Shown one piece after another: positions 14,831 through 23,237 of a DNA stretch of 24,767 nt. The notes beneath the pieces are model-generated. The model was not told where the DNA came from. It made no database searches and saw nothing but the letters and a program-made list of their open reading frames with translations. The DNA lies in assembly GCF_000278725.1 (NCBI RefSeq), contig NZ_ALCA01000006.1, positions 1 through 24,767 on the forward strand, in the 5' to 3' direction. The position numbers and the translations under genes are program-made. This DNA is from Actinomyces sp. ICM47. GTDB taxonomy: Bacteria > Actinomycetota > Actinomycetes > Actinomycetales > Actinomycetaceae. Position 1 is the first letter of the stretch. Each line of letters starts with the position of its first letter.

Positions 14831-16794
14831 TTGGCACCTCCTTCGGTGGAATCGTCTGCTGTTTCCTGGAAGCCAGCGCCGTCGGTGCCCTGGCCGATTC
14901 GAGAAGCGAGGTACCCGTCAGGCAAGTTCTCAGACAGGTCGATGAGGTCCAGGAGCCACTTGATCTGCTCGAGGGCCTCGCCAGCTTCATCGGAACTCGA
15001 CGAATGAGGCGGGAGTAGCTTCAACTGTTTGGCGAGGCGTCCAGCACTGGGGGCATTCTGTAGCGCGTAGTCCCACTCTGTTGCAGCCTTCTCTCCCTCT
15101 CCTTCCGCGAGGAGCTTCACGATGCGGTTCGCGCGGGCACGCGGGAACGGGTCGCCGGTGGTCTGCGTGGGGTCGTCCGGTTTCTTGCCGTCGAAGGCCG
15201 CGACCGTGCGGAGAATCTGAACCCACCAATCTTTGGGGGACATGTCGGCTTCGGCCATGATCCTGTCCTGGGCGTAGTGGCCGATCAGGAATGGGCGCTG
15301 GGTGCGGCCCTTGTACTCGTCCAGCGTGTCGTCCGGGTCGAGGACCGTTGCGTCACGTAGGACATGGAAGTCGATCGTCGAACAGGGGACCGTATCCTTC
15401 TTCTTGCCGAGCTTCTTCCCGCGCGACACCATGCCCTCCGCCAGGTCGTAGGCGATATGGAAGGGGAAGTTACGCCCCACGATGGCCACACCCGCCGAAG
15501 CCGTCAGGGATCCGGGTTCTTGAATGATGTAGTCGTTGATCTCGAAGCGAGCCCGCTCTGGCGCGTCGGCCTTTTTCCCTCCAGCAATAATGGCGAGAAC
15601 TGACAAAAGATCATCGTCCTTCGTGAGTTCCTCGTAATGGTGGATGTAAGCCTCTGCGAAGGGAATCGCGTAGCGTCCGTCCGTGTAGACCGTGACGTCG
15701 TCGCCGCCGACCAGCACGGGAACCACAGGAGGTCCCGGAAGTTCGTCTTCACTCGCGATTTCTGTGACCTTTTCCCAGGCCTTGGCTACCGCTTGCTTGA
15801 CGACCCCGTCGAGGCGGTAGTTCACTTCCATGACGAACCATTGGAACCGGCCTTCATCAATGTCGCAGGGGTTATCTTTGTGATTATACGCTGGTTCTTC
15901 GAGGGAATCGAGGTGACAGCAGACCCCTTTGAATGCCTCGCCGAGGTCACGCATGATCGCGCCCACTCCGTTCCCGTCAATGTGAATCACGCCGACGGAT
16001 GACAGCTCCGGAACAGCCTTGGCGGCGTTGCTCTCATCGGGAGTGTCCTGGAATGCCTTCTCCAGCTGAAATGGGTCCTCGTACAGGTTGGAAATTGTAC
16101 CCTCGGGCTTCTCCGAAGTGTGCTGGCGTTTGACGACATCTTCAAGCTGGAGGCGACGCGCCGAACGCGACCATGCGCGCTTGACGCGAGAGGGGAGCGA
16201 CAGGGAACGTCCCTTGTCGTTTCCTGTCTGTGTTGGAAGCTGCTTCTCCTTATCCGCCAGGATTGGAACACCCAGTTCTTTCGCATACTCCCGGATGTTT
16301 CCTTCGTCCTCATCGGTGAGCGGGGTTGAGGCAGGGAGAGCCGATTCTTCGGCTCTTTGAAGGAACGGGAACTGCGGGAAGCGCGTCGCCGCCGGGCGGC
16401 GGTTCAGCGAGTACTCCAAAAAGACACGATCAAGCTCTTGCAGGTCGTCCGCATCTACCGTGTTGGATGTCGCCTGGATGAAGACACCCGTGACGTCGAG
16501 GCCTGGGGCGTCGGTGAGGGCTCGGAGCGTGACCTCTCGGATCAGTCGCTTCGCTAATTCCTTTGGATCGCCATCAGTCTCGGTGAGTCGGACGATCACC
16601 TTGCCGGATGAGTCGGAGACCCAGAAAGAGGTTGGAAGAGGCTTTTGCTTGAGGAGCTTTTCAGCTTCCTCCTTAACCCAGCGGGACAGCAGGGTGATTT
16701 CAAAGGACGCGCCAATCTGCTCACGCAGGCGAGGAGACGAGAAGATGAAGGGCTGATTGCTGTTTGTCTGCAGCATGACGAGGCAACTTGTCAT
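14827..16794 (-). CDS. cas10: Cas10 without HD domain, active-looking GGDD cyclase
   Basis: This is the large subunit of the type III complex. On target RNA binding its palm domain is expected to convert ATP to cyclic oligoadenylate. ATG 16794 is chosen because GGGAGGA sits 8 nt upstream and the product then starts directly with the first palm fold (MTSCLVMLQTNSNQPFIFSS, PRLREQIGAS). ATG 16818 would overlap the upstream gene and lacks a good site. From this start VGVIHIDGNGVG lies at about 267-278 and the cyclase motif LVGGDDVTVY at about 361-370 with both Asp residues intact. LTASAGVAIVGRNFPFHIAYDLAE follows at about 430-453. No HD nuclease domain precedes the palm; that absence is typical of III-D. 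Antiviral signalling would then depend on a cOA-activated effector. Confidence 0.93.
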   Translation of the reverse strand: MTSCLVMLQTNSNQPFIFSSPRLREQIGASFEITLLSRWVKEEAEKLLKQKPLPTSFWVSDSSGKVIVRLTETDGDPKELAKRLIREVTLRALTDAPGLDVTGVFIQATSNTVDADDLQELDRVFLEYSLNRRPAATRFPQFPFLQRAEESALPASTPLTDEDEGNIREYAKELGVPILADKEKQLPTQTGNDKGRSLSLPSRVKRAWSRSARRLQLEDVVKRQHTSEKPEGTISNLYEDPFQLEKAFQDTPDESNAAKAVPELSSVGVIHIDGNGVGAIMRDLGEAFKGVCCHLDSLEEPAYNHKDNPCDIDEGRFQWFVMEVNYRLDGVVKQAVAKAWEKVTEIASEDELPGPPVVPVLVGGDDVTVYTDGRYAIPFAEAYIHHYEELTKDDDLLSVLAIIAGGKKADAPERARFEINDYIIQEPGSLTASAGVAIVGRNFPFHIAYDLAEGMVSRGKKLGKKKDTVPCSTIDFHVLRDATVLDPDDTLDEYKGRTQRPFLIGHYAQDRIMAEADMSPKDWWVQILRTVAAFDGKKPDDPTQTTGDPFPRARANRIVKLLAEGEGEKAATEWDYALQNAPSAGRLAKQLKLLPPHSSSSDEAGEALEQIKWLLDLIDLSENLPDGYLASRIGQGTDGAGFQETADDSTEGGAK

Positions 16795-16807
16795 GGTCGG
16801 TTCCTCC

Positions 16808-17557
16808 CTACTCATCATTGCGCGGAGGCAAGGTTATCAGGAGTGAGAAAATGTCTGTCAATAGTCTTCCCGCTTGATTTACGACAGCAGTGAAGGGGCG
16901 TTTGAACGGATTTGTATCCCACTTATGTATTTCTGGAATCAACTTATTCTTCTCATCTGGATCCTTAAGGGATCCAAGGGGGCATAGAACAATTAGCCCA
17001 GTGACTGCTTCATCGCTATTGTTCGCCTTGATGTCAGTTTTGACTCTTTCGTCATGGCCAATTGTGGAGAGTGTTTTGGATAGTAGCTCGGCTTGTTGGT
17101 CTGAGATCGGGGCGTAATTTGTGCCCGTAAAACAAAGTATTACTAGATCATACTTAGTGAAGTTGTCGGAATTGTGTGCCTGCTCGGGAACTGTTCTATT
17201 GGCTGAGATGTTTGTGATGTTCTTCTTGTCAAATAGTTGTGAATAGTGTAGCTGGGCCTCGACGTTGTCGCATTCCTCTTTATCGCCTGCTAGGAGTATT
17301 CTTTTATTCTTGAGTCCGTAAAAAACGCGGCCTTTGAGTTTAAGTAACCCTTTGCCGACTGTGTCGACAACGAAGTATCCGGGAATTAGTGCAGCTAGTG
17401 TGTATGATGCTGGAAGTGCGAAGCTGGTTGTGAATTCTTCGGTTGTTGAGTGAAAGAATCCGTAAACTAATAGGCCTATCGCGACCAGAGCAATTGAGCT
17501 AAGAATGATTGGCTTTCTGTGCTTTTGGTGCCATGGAAGTGCTTTGTCTTGTTGCAT
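16808..17557 (-). CDS. Two-TM membrane protein with Rossmann-like cytosolic domain, candidate cOA effector
   Basis: I do not recognise this 249-aa family. Two hydrophobic helices are clear: residues 16-35 (KPIILSSIALVAIGLLVYGF) and about 46-64 (FALPASYTLAALIPGYFVV). A soluble region with alternating strands and helices follows: KRILLAGD (85-92), KYDLVILCF (135-143), TGLIVLCPLG (186-195) and a C-terminal amphipathic helix (about 221-241). That order suggests a Rossmannoid fold, as in CARF-type or other nucleotide-sensing domains. The gene lies between cas6 (16-nt gap) and cas10 (13-nt gap; its stop overlaps the cas10 ribosome-binding site) and has its own GAGAGGAAAG site. Composition is visibly more AT-rich than its neighbours, suggesting separate acquisition. 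Architecture resembles the membrane effectors Cam1 and Csx23 in outline, but no sequence match is claimed. No other cOA receptor is visible in the window. Confidence 0.8.
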   Translation of the reverse strand: MQQDKALPWHQKHRKPIILSSIALVAIGLLVYGFFHSTTEEFTTSFALPASYTLAALIPGYFVVDTVGKGLLKLKGRVFYGLKNKRILLAGDKEECDNVEAQLHYSQLFDKKNITNISANRTVPEQAHNSDNFTKYDLVILCFTGTNYAPISDQQAELLSKTLSTIGHDERVKTDIKANNSDEAVTGLIVLCPLGSLKDPDEKNKLIPEIHKWDTNPFKRPFTAVVNQAGRLLTDIFSLLITLPPRNDE

Positions 17558-17573
17558 TCTTGTCTTTCCTCTC

Positions 17574-18377
17574 TTATGCGGCCACAGCGTCTATGACGCC
17601 CATGCCGAAGCTCGTGTGCGAGCCGACGTTCGTGTATGCGGACAGTGCCATGAGGCGCGAGAAGATGCGGGTCGCTTCGGCCCCCTCGACGCCGCTGATG
17701 CGCAGGTGGCCCTCGTGGGCCGGGATCTGGCGCGAGCTGAGGCGACCGTGGCCTGAGTTGCGCGGCATCGCCAGTGACACCGTGGATGAGTGTGTGAAAT
17801 CCTGGGTTGCCAGCACGTTCGCCATGGCGTAGCGGTCGATGCGTGGGGGAGCGAGCCTCCGATTCCATGTCCACCAGCGCTGCTGCAGGCTCGTCGCAAT
17901 CGTCGCCGGAGATAGGCTCGGCACGTGATGCCCCTTCGATGAAAACGTCGTCGGCGTGACCAGGCGTATCTCCCACGCGGTGTCCTGGTCCCGCTCCGCC
18001 AGCTCCTCCCAGGATGCCTGGTTGATGATCTGTCCCTCGGTCGCAATCAGCACGGCGTCGTCCTCGGTGCCCGCGCCGAGGCGCATGACGCCTCCCCACG
18101 ACAGCCATGCGTCCAGCGTGTCGACCAAGCGATCATCCAGGAAACGCACCTCTACGCCGAACGTGGACTCTGAGTGGCATAGCTCCCCGAGTGAATACGG
18201 TTTCACGCTGCCCGCGCCGTGCGGTGGCCGGTGCGCCAGCGTCGGGAACTGGGAGGCCCTGGCCGGGCTGATACCCGGCGGTAAGTCCAACACTGCTGAC
18301 AGGGCGGCATGAAGCCGCCTAGGTGTGGCTGGCACCCCCTCTGGAGCGTCAAAGCTCACGTAAACGGATGTCGGCAT
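17574..18377 (-). CDS. cas6: Cas6-type crRNA-processing endoribonuclease
   Basis: A 267-aa RAMP nuclease that should cut the array transcript within the repeat, at the 3' base of the hairpin. It has the Cas6 layout: LHAALSAVLDLPPG (about 22-35), the central IRLVTPTTFSSKGHHVPSLS (about 137-156), and the C-terminal Gly-rich loop SAYTNVGSHTSFGMGVID (246-263), matching the G-x-G-x5-G-x-G type signature of the family. The general-acid residue was not assigned; His150 and His151 are only candidates. It is the first gene of the operon, with GGGAGG 5 nt before ATG 18377 and a promoter-like sequence just upstream. The next gene follows after 16 nt. Confidence 0.85.
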   Translation of the reverse strand: MPTSVYVSFDAPEGVPATPRRLHAALSAVLDLPPGISPARASQFPTLAHRPPHGAGSVKPYSLGELCHSESTFGVEVRFLDDRLVDTLDAWLSWGGVMRLGAGTEDDAVLIATEGQIINQASWEELAERDQDTAWEIRLVTPTTFSSKGHHVPSLSPATIATSLQQRWWTWNRRLAPPRIDRYAMANVLATQDFTHSSTVSLAMPRNSGHGRLSSRQIPAHEGHLRISGVEGAEATRIFSRLMALSAYTNVGSHTSFGMGVIDAVAA

Positions 18378-18420
18378 CGGTGCCTCCCATCACTCGTGTG
18401 TGACTGTCGTCTCTGACGGT

Positions 18421-18457
18421 AGCATAGAATGTCTGACAGATCATGTCCAACTGTCAA
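18421..18457 (-). promoter_or_regulatory. Putative promoter of the type III operon
   Basis: Reading the minus strand, TTGACA (complement of 18452-18457) is followed by TTGGAC (18445-18450) and, 18 nt after the latter, TATGCT (18421-18426). Either TTG hexamer could serve as a -35; TTGGAC gives the better spacing to TATGCT. Transcription would begin about 37 nt before the cas6 ATG. No other promoter of similar quality is seen inside the operon. Confidence 0.5.
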
Positions 18458-18797
18458 GTGTCTCGCCTAGCTGGTCAATGCGTATTTAAAAGAGCTTTTC
18501 TGCATGATAGGCCCCTTAAGTATCATTATTTATTTCAATTGGTGAACAACTGTCTAGCGCATTGTTGGATTCATCTGCGGATTTGGGGGCCAGGAACTGC
18601 TGCGAGCCTGCCGCCCATCGTCAAGAATGCTCGAATCCCTACCTGCCGCCACAAATTAGGTCAAGACTTCTTAAAATGTGAAACCCCTCTGGGAGGTTTG
18701 TCAGGAACCTTGAGATGATTGACACTATGGCGCGTTGTCTGGACTGACCAGGGGCCGCGTCTCCGTTAGCACAGCAGCACAGAAACGAGGAACTCTG
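18458..18797. other. Intergenic region between divergent cas6 and subtilase genes
   Basis: About 340 nt without a convincing gene. It is more AT-rich than the surroundings near 18480-18560. It holds TTGACA at 18719-18724, a possible -35 for the downstream protease, though no good -10 follows at normal spacing. A weak hairpin (AAACC with GGTTT) sits near 18680-18700. GAGG at 18787-18790 is the protease ribosome-binding site. Confidence 0.5.
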
Positions 18798-21167
18798 ATG
18801 CACCAACGCTCATGGAAGACCCTCATCGCGGGAGGAGCCGCCCTCACGGTCGGCTTAACCCTCACCGCGTTCGGAGCGCCCTCCCACGCAGAAGGCGTCG
18901 CCGGAATCACCTCCGAGGCGCGCGCCCAGGACGAGGTCATGAACTACGCGGTCAACCTGCCCGCCACCGCCTCGCGCTACGACTTTAACGCGGCCGTCTC
19001 CAAGGCCTCGGAAAATGGCGTGGTCCTGGCCCAATACCCTGAATTCAACTCCTTCTTCGTCCAGTCGGTGAAGGCAGCCTACGCGCCCGACCTCGGCAAG
19101 AGCCTCGTGGCCGCAGGCATCTCCTACGACTCCATCGGCCCCACCCGCTACAAGACCGTCACGGGTGACGAGGTCCGTACCGAGCAGCCCACGAAGACCG
19201 ACGCCGAAGCGAACGCCGTCAACGAGGCCGCCGCCGAGCACGAGACCGGCCTGTCCGCCGACTCTCAGCTCAACGATTTCACCCCCGACGAGGGCGACGC
19301 CAACGCCTGGGGCCTGTCCGCCATTGGCGCGGTCGAAGCCCAGACGGTCGACGTTCCCCGCGCGGCAGTCACCGTCGCCGTCATGGATACCGGCATCGAT
19401 CCCGATCACAAGGATCTGAAGGACCGCATCGACGCTTCGCGCTCGGTCGGCTGCCAGGTCAACGGCATCCCCAACCAGGACCCTTCGGCCTGGAAGGATG
19501 ACCACTACCACGGCACGCACGTCGCCGGCACCATCGCGGCCTCGCACAACGGATACGGCGTGGACGGCGTGGCACCCGACGCGACGCTGATCGCCATCAA
19601 GACCTCGAACAAGGCCGGCTCCTTCTACCCCGAGTACGTGGCCTGCGCCTTCGACTGGGCGGCCGAGCACAACGTCGACGTGTCGAACTCCAGCTACTAC
19701 ATGGACCCCTACGCCTTCTGGATGCCGAACGAGGCTTCCCAGGCCGCGGGCCTCGAAGCGGCCTCGCGCGCGGTGCACTACTCCAAGGAGCACGGCGTCG
19801 TTAACTTCGCCGCCGAGGGCAACTCCGACGACGACCACGACAACCCGACGATCGACAAGGATTCCCCCAACGACGTTGAGGGTGCGGCCGTCGAGCGTAA
19901 CGTCGCGGGCGGCATCGACGTCCCGGCCATGCTCAACGATTCGGTCCTGTCCGTCTCCGCGCTGAAGCTGCCCACCGGTGCCGACCCGGCCACCGCGAAG
20001 CTCGAGCGCGCCGGGTTCTCCAACTACGGCAAGAACTCGGTCGACGTGGCCGCGCCCGGCCAGCGCATCTGGTCCACGATGCCCACCTGGGAGAAGGACC
20101 CACCGTTCGGCTACCTGTCGGGCACGTCCATGGCCTCCCCGCACGCGGCGGGTGTGGCCGCGCTGGTCAAGGAGATCCACCCGGATTACACGGCCGATGA
20201 GGTCATCGCGCTGGTCAAGAAGCAGGCCGGCTACACCTACGACCGCCTCGCCGAGCCGACGGACGGCAAGGAATACCGCGGCGCTGGCCTGGTCAACGCG
20301 CTCGACGCGGTCCTGAAGGATCAGCCCAAGCCCGTCATGGGCAGCGTCGAGTACTCCTACGACGGCGGCACCGACTGGCGTCCGCTGGCCGACGCCCACG
20401 TCGCAGGCATGATCTACGTGCGCACCACCGTCACCGGCCCGGTCACCACGGCCACCATGAAGGTCGAGGACCAGGATCCCGTGACGGTTGAGGGCACCGG
20501 CGAGTTCACCGGCAACCAGGTCGTCCTGCTCGGCGGCCCCTACGACACCAGCAAGCTGCCCGCCGACGAACCCTTCGCCTCGGTCACCGTGACCGCGGAG
20601 GGTCGCAACAAGGACGAGCGCGCCGATGACGACGTCGCGGACGACGTGCACTTCCACGTCGATGCATCCGCTCACGAGGGCGGCGCGTGGGTGAACGACC
20701 CCGCGGGTTGGAAGTACTGCTACACCGACTCGACGTGCGCGAAGGGTCCGCTCGCCATCGGCGCGGACAGCTACTACTTCGACGAGAACGGCATCCTGGG
20801 CGCCGGCTGGGTCAACTATGACGGTGCATGGCACTGGCTGGGCACCTCCGGTCGCATTGCGACCGGCTGGGCCAAGGTTGCCGACGCCTGGTACTACATG
20901 GACAACTCCGGCGCGATGACGACGGGGTGGACGCAGGTGCGCGGCTCCTGGTTCTACCTGGCGGACTCCGGAAAGATGGCCACGGGCTGGACGAAGATCG
21001 GCGACTCCTGGTACTACTTCCAGGAGTCGGGCGCGATGGCGACTGGCTGGGTTAACGACGGTGGCACCTGGTACTACCTGAACGAGTTCGGCCAGATGGT
21101 GACCGGCCGCGTCCAGATCGATGGCACGTGGTACACCTTCGACAAGTCGGGTGCCTTGCGCCGCTGA
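18798..21167 (+). CDS. Secreted subtilisin-like serine protease with cell-wall-binding repeats
   Basis: An S8 family endopeptidase likely displayed on the cell surface. ATG 18798 is chosen because GAGG lies 7 nt upstream and it begins a clean signal peptide (MHQRSWKTLIAGGAALTVGL onward, predicted cut after SHA, residue 31). An I9-like propeptide follows (VMNYAVNLPATASRYDF). The catalytic triad is Asp197 (VAVMDTGIDPDH), His238 (YHGTHVAGTIAA) and Ser444 (LSGTSMASPHAAGVAAL). After a C-terminal beta domain come five or six tandem choline/cell-wall-binding type repeats from about 20684: SYYFDENGILGAGWV, WHWLGTSGRIATGWA, WYYMDNSGAMTTGWT, WFYLADSGKMATGWT, WYYFQESGAMATGWV, WYYLNEFGQMVTGRV. The length is 789 aa. 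It appears to be a stand-alone gene unrelated to the CRISPR locus. Confidence 0.93.
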   Translation: MHQRSWKTLIAGGAALTVGLTLTAFGAPSHAEGVAGITSEARAQDEVMNYAVNLPATASRYDFNAAVSKASENGVVLAQYPEFNSFFVQSVKAAYAPDLGKSLVAAGISYDSIGPTRYKTVTGDEVRTEQPTKTDAEANAVNEAAAEHETGLSADSQLNDFTPDEGDANAWGLSAIGAVEAQTVDVPRAAVTVAVMDTGIDPDHKDLKDRIDASRSVGCQVNGIPNQDPSAWKDDHYHGTHVAGTIAASHNGYGVDGVAPDATLIAIKTSNKAGSFYPEYVACAFDWAAEHNVDVSNSSYYMDPYAFWMPNEASQAAGLEAASRAVHYSKEHGVVNFAAEGNSDDDHDNPTIDKDSPNDVEGAAVERNVAGGIDVPAMLNDSVLSVSALKLPTGADPATAKLERAGFSNYGKNSVDVAAPGQRIWSTMPTWEKDPPFGYLSGTSMASPHAAGVAALVKEIHPDYTADEVIALVKKQAGYTYDRLAEPTDGKEYRGAGLVNALDAVLKDQPKPVMGSVEYSYDGGTDWRPLADAHVAGMIYVRTTVTGPVTTATMKVEDQDPVTVEGTGEFTGNQVVLLGGPYDTSKLPADEPFASVTVTAEGRNKDERADDDVADDVHFHVDASAHEGGAWVNDPAGWKYCYTDSTCAKGPLAIGADSYYFDENGILGAGWVNYDGAWHWLGTSGRIATGWAKVADAWYYMDNSGAMTTGWTQVRGSWFYLADSGKMATGWTKIGDSWYYFQESGAMATGWVNDGGTWYYLNEFGQMVTGRVQIDGTWYTFDKSGALRR

Positions 21168-21239
21168 GCCGCCACTGACGAGGCCGTGGCCCCTTCCCCG
21201 GTCACGCGTCCTCGCGCTCTCCTGAGAGCATGAGAAAGC

Positions 21240-21272
21240 GGGCGGGTCCGAACGTATGGTTCGGACCCGCCC
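21240..21272. terminator. Bidirectional hairpin terminator between convergent genes
   Basis: A perfect 14-bp inverted repeat, GGGCGGGTCCGAAC, loop GTATG, GTTCGGACCCGCCC. It lies 73 bp after the protease stop and 67 bp before the stop of the opposing reductase. There is no long T tract on either strand, but position and stem strength argue for termination of both genes. Confidence 0.8.
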
Positions 21273-21338
21273 ACTCATATGTTCCAGAGTGAGGAAGGGG
21301 CTTCGGGCACTCGAAGCGCCCTAGCCTCGCTCCGGTGT

Positions 21339-22736
21339 TCAGCCCAGCGAATCGAAGAGGACCTGCAGGCCCTCCGTCATGGTCGGGTGTGCGACCGGGA
21401 GGAAGCGGAGCTGCTCGTAGGTCAGGCCACCGGACATCGCGAGCTGCACGGCGGTAATCACCTCGGAGACGTTCGGGCCGATCAGCGTCGCGCCCAGGAT
21501 CTGGTGCGTGTTCGCGTCCACGACGGCCTTCCAGAAGCCCTCGCCCGCGTAACGCAGCGTCTTTGCGCGCGGGATCGCGGCCGTCGGAACCTTCGCGATG
21601 CGCACGTCGAGGCCGGCCTCGCGTGCCTCGCCCTCGGACAGGCCGATGCGGGCCAGCTCGGGGGTGGCAAACACGGCGTAAGGGATCGTGCGGCCCTTCG
21701 TGGTGGTCGTCGGATCGTCCAGTGACGTGCCGGAAAGCTGCGCGCGGATGATACGGAAGTCCGACCAGGACGCGTGCGTGAACATAGGGGTGCCCGCGCA
21801 GTCGCCGGCCGCCCACACGCCCTCAGCCGAGGTGCGCAGGTGCTCATCCACCGCGACGAAACCGCGATCCGTCAACTCAACCCCGGCCTCGTCCAGGCCG
21901 ATGCCGTCCGTGTTGGGCACGCGACCCACGGCCACCAGGACCGCCTCGGCGGACACCGTGGAGCCATCCGTGAGCGTCAGCGTCGTCGTGTTGCCCTCGC
22001 GCGAGGCCGACGCCGCGCGGCCGCGCACGATGCGCACGCCGACGGCCTCAAGGCCAGCCTCAACGACGCGGGCGGCGTCCTCGTCCTCGCGCGGCAGCAC
22101 GTGCTCCCCCGAGGAGATGAGCGTAACGTCGACGCCGAAGGTCACCATCATCGATGCGAACTCCACGCCGATGTAGCTGGCACCGATAATCGCCAGGGAA
22201 GAAGGCAGCTCCTCCAGGCGCAGAATCTCCTCGTTCGTCCACGCGCCAGACTTCCACAGGCCGGGGATCGCGGGACGCGCCGGGCGCGAACCCAGGTTGA
22301 TGAGGACGCGCTCGCCGCGGATCGTGCGCTCGCCGCCCCCCTCAAGCGCGATTGTCACCGTGCGCTCGCCCGTGAAACGAGCCTCGCCGCGGATGAAATC
22401 CAGGCCGGGGGCCGCGAACATCTTCTCGTGCGCGGCCACCATGGCACCGACGATGCCCTCCTTGTGAGCGCGGAGCTTAGCCAGGTCCACGCGCGCGCCC
22501 TCGGTGCCGACGATGCCGAAGGCCTCGTCCGTGCGGGCGTCGCTCAGGCGACGAGCCGAGTTGACCAACGACTTCGTGGGGATACATGCCACGTTAATGC
22601 AGGTGCCGCCGACGAAACGCCGCTCCACCATGGCGACCTTCCAGCCGGCCTTCGCGCGCTCCATCGCGAGGGACTTGCCGGCCTTGCCGCCGCCAACAAC
22701 CAGCAGGTCGACGGTCTCGATTGCGTTCGTGGACAT
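21339..22736 (-). CDS. Class I pyridine nucleotide-disulfide oxidoreductase (FAD)
   Basis: A 465-aa flavoenzyme that transfers electrons from NAD(P)H through FAD to a disulfide. The FAD Rossmann motif is at residues 11-24 (LLVVGGGKAGKSLA). The redox-active pair is Cys46 and Cys51 in GGTCINVACIPTKS. A second Rossmann motif binds NAD(P) (IIGASYIGVEFASMM, about 186-200). The FAD-binding AAGDCAGTPMFTH and the C-terminal HPTMTEG (His450, Glu455) complete the active site. This is the glutathione reductase/mercuric reductase/RclA superfamily, and the substrate cannot be told from sequence. No N-terminal metal-binding domain is present, which argues against a classical MerA. AAGGAG precedes ATG 22736. 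Confidence 0.92.
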   Translation of the reverse strand: MSTNAIETVDLLVVGGGKAGKSLAMERAKAGWKVAMVERRFVGGTCINVACIPTKSLVNSARRLSDARTDEAFGIVGTEGARVDLAKLRAHKEGIVGAMVAAHEKMFAAPGLDFIRGEARFTGERTVTIALEGGGERTIRGERVLINLGSRPARPAIPGLWKSGAWTNEEILRLEELPSSLAIIGASYIGVEFASMMVTFGVDVTLISSGEHVLPREDEDAARVVEAGLEAVGVRIVRGRAASASREGNTTTLTLTDGSTVSAEAVLVAVGRVPNTDGIGLDEAGVELTDRGFVAVDEHLRTSAEGVWAAGDCAGTPMFTHASWSDFRIIRAQLSGTSLDDPTTTTKGRTIPYAVFATPELARIGLSEGEAREAGLDVRIAKVPTAAIPRAKTLRYAGEGFWKAVVDANTHQILGATLIGPNVSEVITAVQLAMSGGLTYEQLRFLPVAHPTMTEGLQVLFDSLG

Positions 22737-22873
22737 GTTTCTCCTTCAGTTAGTGAGGTGATACTTATCAGAACGACCGCGCGGCGGATCTATTCCACAG
22801 GGTGAACATCCCGGGCGTGTCGCTTCTCACCCGCAAACAGCGAGATACCAGTCGATTGGCTGTTGTATAGGAG

Positions 22874-22888
22874 CACTGTGTCATAGTG
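22874..22888. promoter_or_regulatory. Candidate operator upstream of orphan antitoxin
   Basis: CACTGTGTCATAGTG is a 15-nt near-palindrome (one mismatched pair) about 50 nt before the antitoxin start. Phd/YefM antitoxins commonly bind such sites to repress their own promoter. Sequence alone cannot show binding. Confidence 0.35.
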
Positions 22889-22936
22889 TGGTCCTGCCGG
22901 TCGTTGAAAGTGCCTCCGGCATGCTTGAATAGAGCC

Positions 22937-23191
22937 ATGAGGGCTCTAGAAATTGGTGATTTCAAAGAGGATGTAGGAGCCGCGCTCGCGCGGGCCTCAT
23001 CCGGGGAAGTCGTCACGCTCACACAAGAAGGCCAGCCGGTCGCCGAGCTTGGCCCTGTGCGCATGTCGACGTACCAGCAGTTGCGCGACTTGGGTCTCGA
23101 GCGCCCCGCCATGGCGGACCTCGACACCTACCAGATGCCGTCCAAAAACCTCCCTGACGGGCGGGGCATCGTCGGCAAACTGCAGGACTGA
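22937..23191 (+). CDS. Phd/YefM-type antitoxin, no partner toxin adjacent
   Basis: An 84-aa protein with the Phd/YefM N-terminal DNA-binding and dimerisation fold: MRALEIGDFKEDVGAALARA, then SGEVVTLTQEGQPVAELGPV. A C-terminal toxin-binding tail follows (LRDLGLERPAMADLDTYQMP). ATG 22937 is preferred over upstream alternatives because the fold begins there; no clear ribosome-binding site precedes it, so the message may be leaderless. The next gene is another antitoxin rather than a toxin, 40 bp away, so this one is an orphan or has lost its partner. Confidence 0.8.
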   Translation: MRALEIGDFKEDVGAALARASSGEVVTLTQEGQPVAELGPVRMSTYQQLRDLGLERPAMADLDTYQMPSKNLPDGRGIVGKLQD

Positions 23192-23208
23192 CGAAGTTTG
23201 TCACCAGG

Positions 23209-23237
23209 CTCCATGTGCTACCGTGTAGCACATGGAG
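23209..23237. promoter_or_regulatory. Palindromic operator overlapping phd start codon
   Basis: A perfect inverted repeat: CTCCATGTGCTAC, spacer CGT, GTAGCACATGGAG. The antitoxin ATG (23232) lies inside the right arm. TACCGT (23219-23224), of the TAnnnT actinobacterial -10 type, sits 7 nt before the ATG, with TTGTCA at 23198-23203 as a possible -35 (15-nt spacing). Transcript and reading frame would therefore begin together. Antitoxin binding would block the promoter directly. Confidence 0.75.

Noticed and set aside
18855..21278. An 807-aa open frame on the minus strand opposite the subtilase
   Set aside because: It is a mirror of the high-GC protease gene; its product is low-complexity Gly/Val/Arg with no domains, while the + strand has a signal peptide and catalytic triad.
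21339..22736. Mercuric reductase (MerA)
   Set aside because: The N-terminal heavy-metal-binding domain and the C-terminal vicinal cysteines are absent; only the general disulfide reductase fold is supported.
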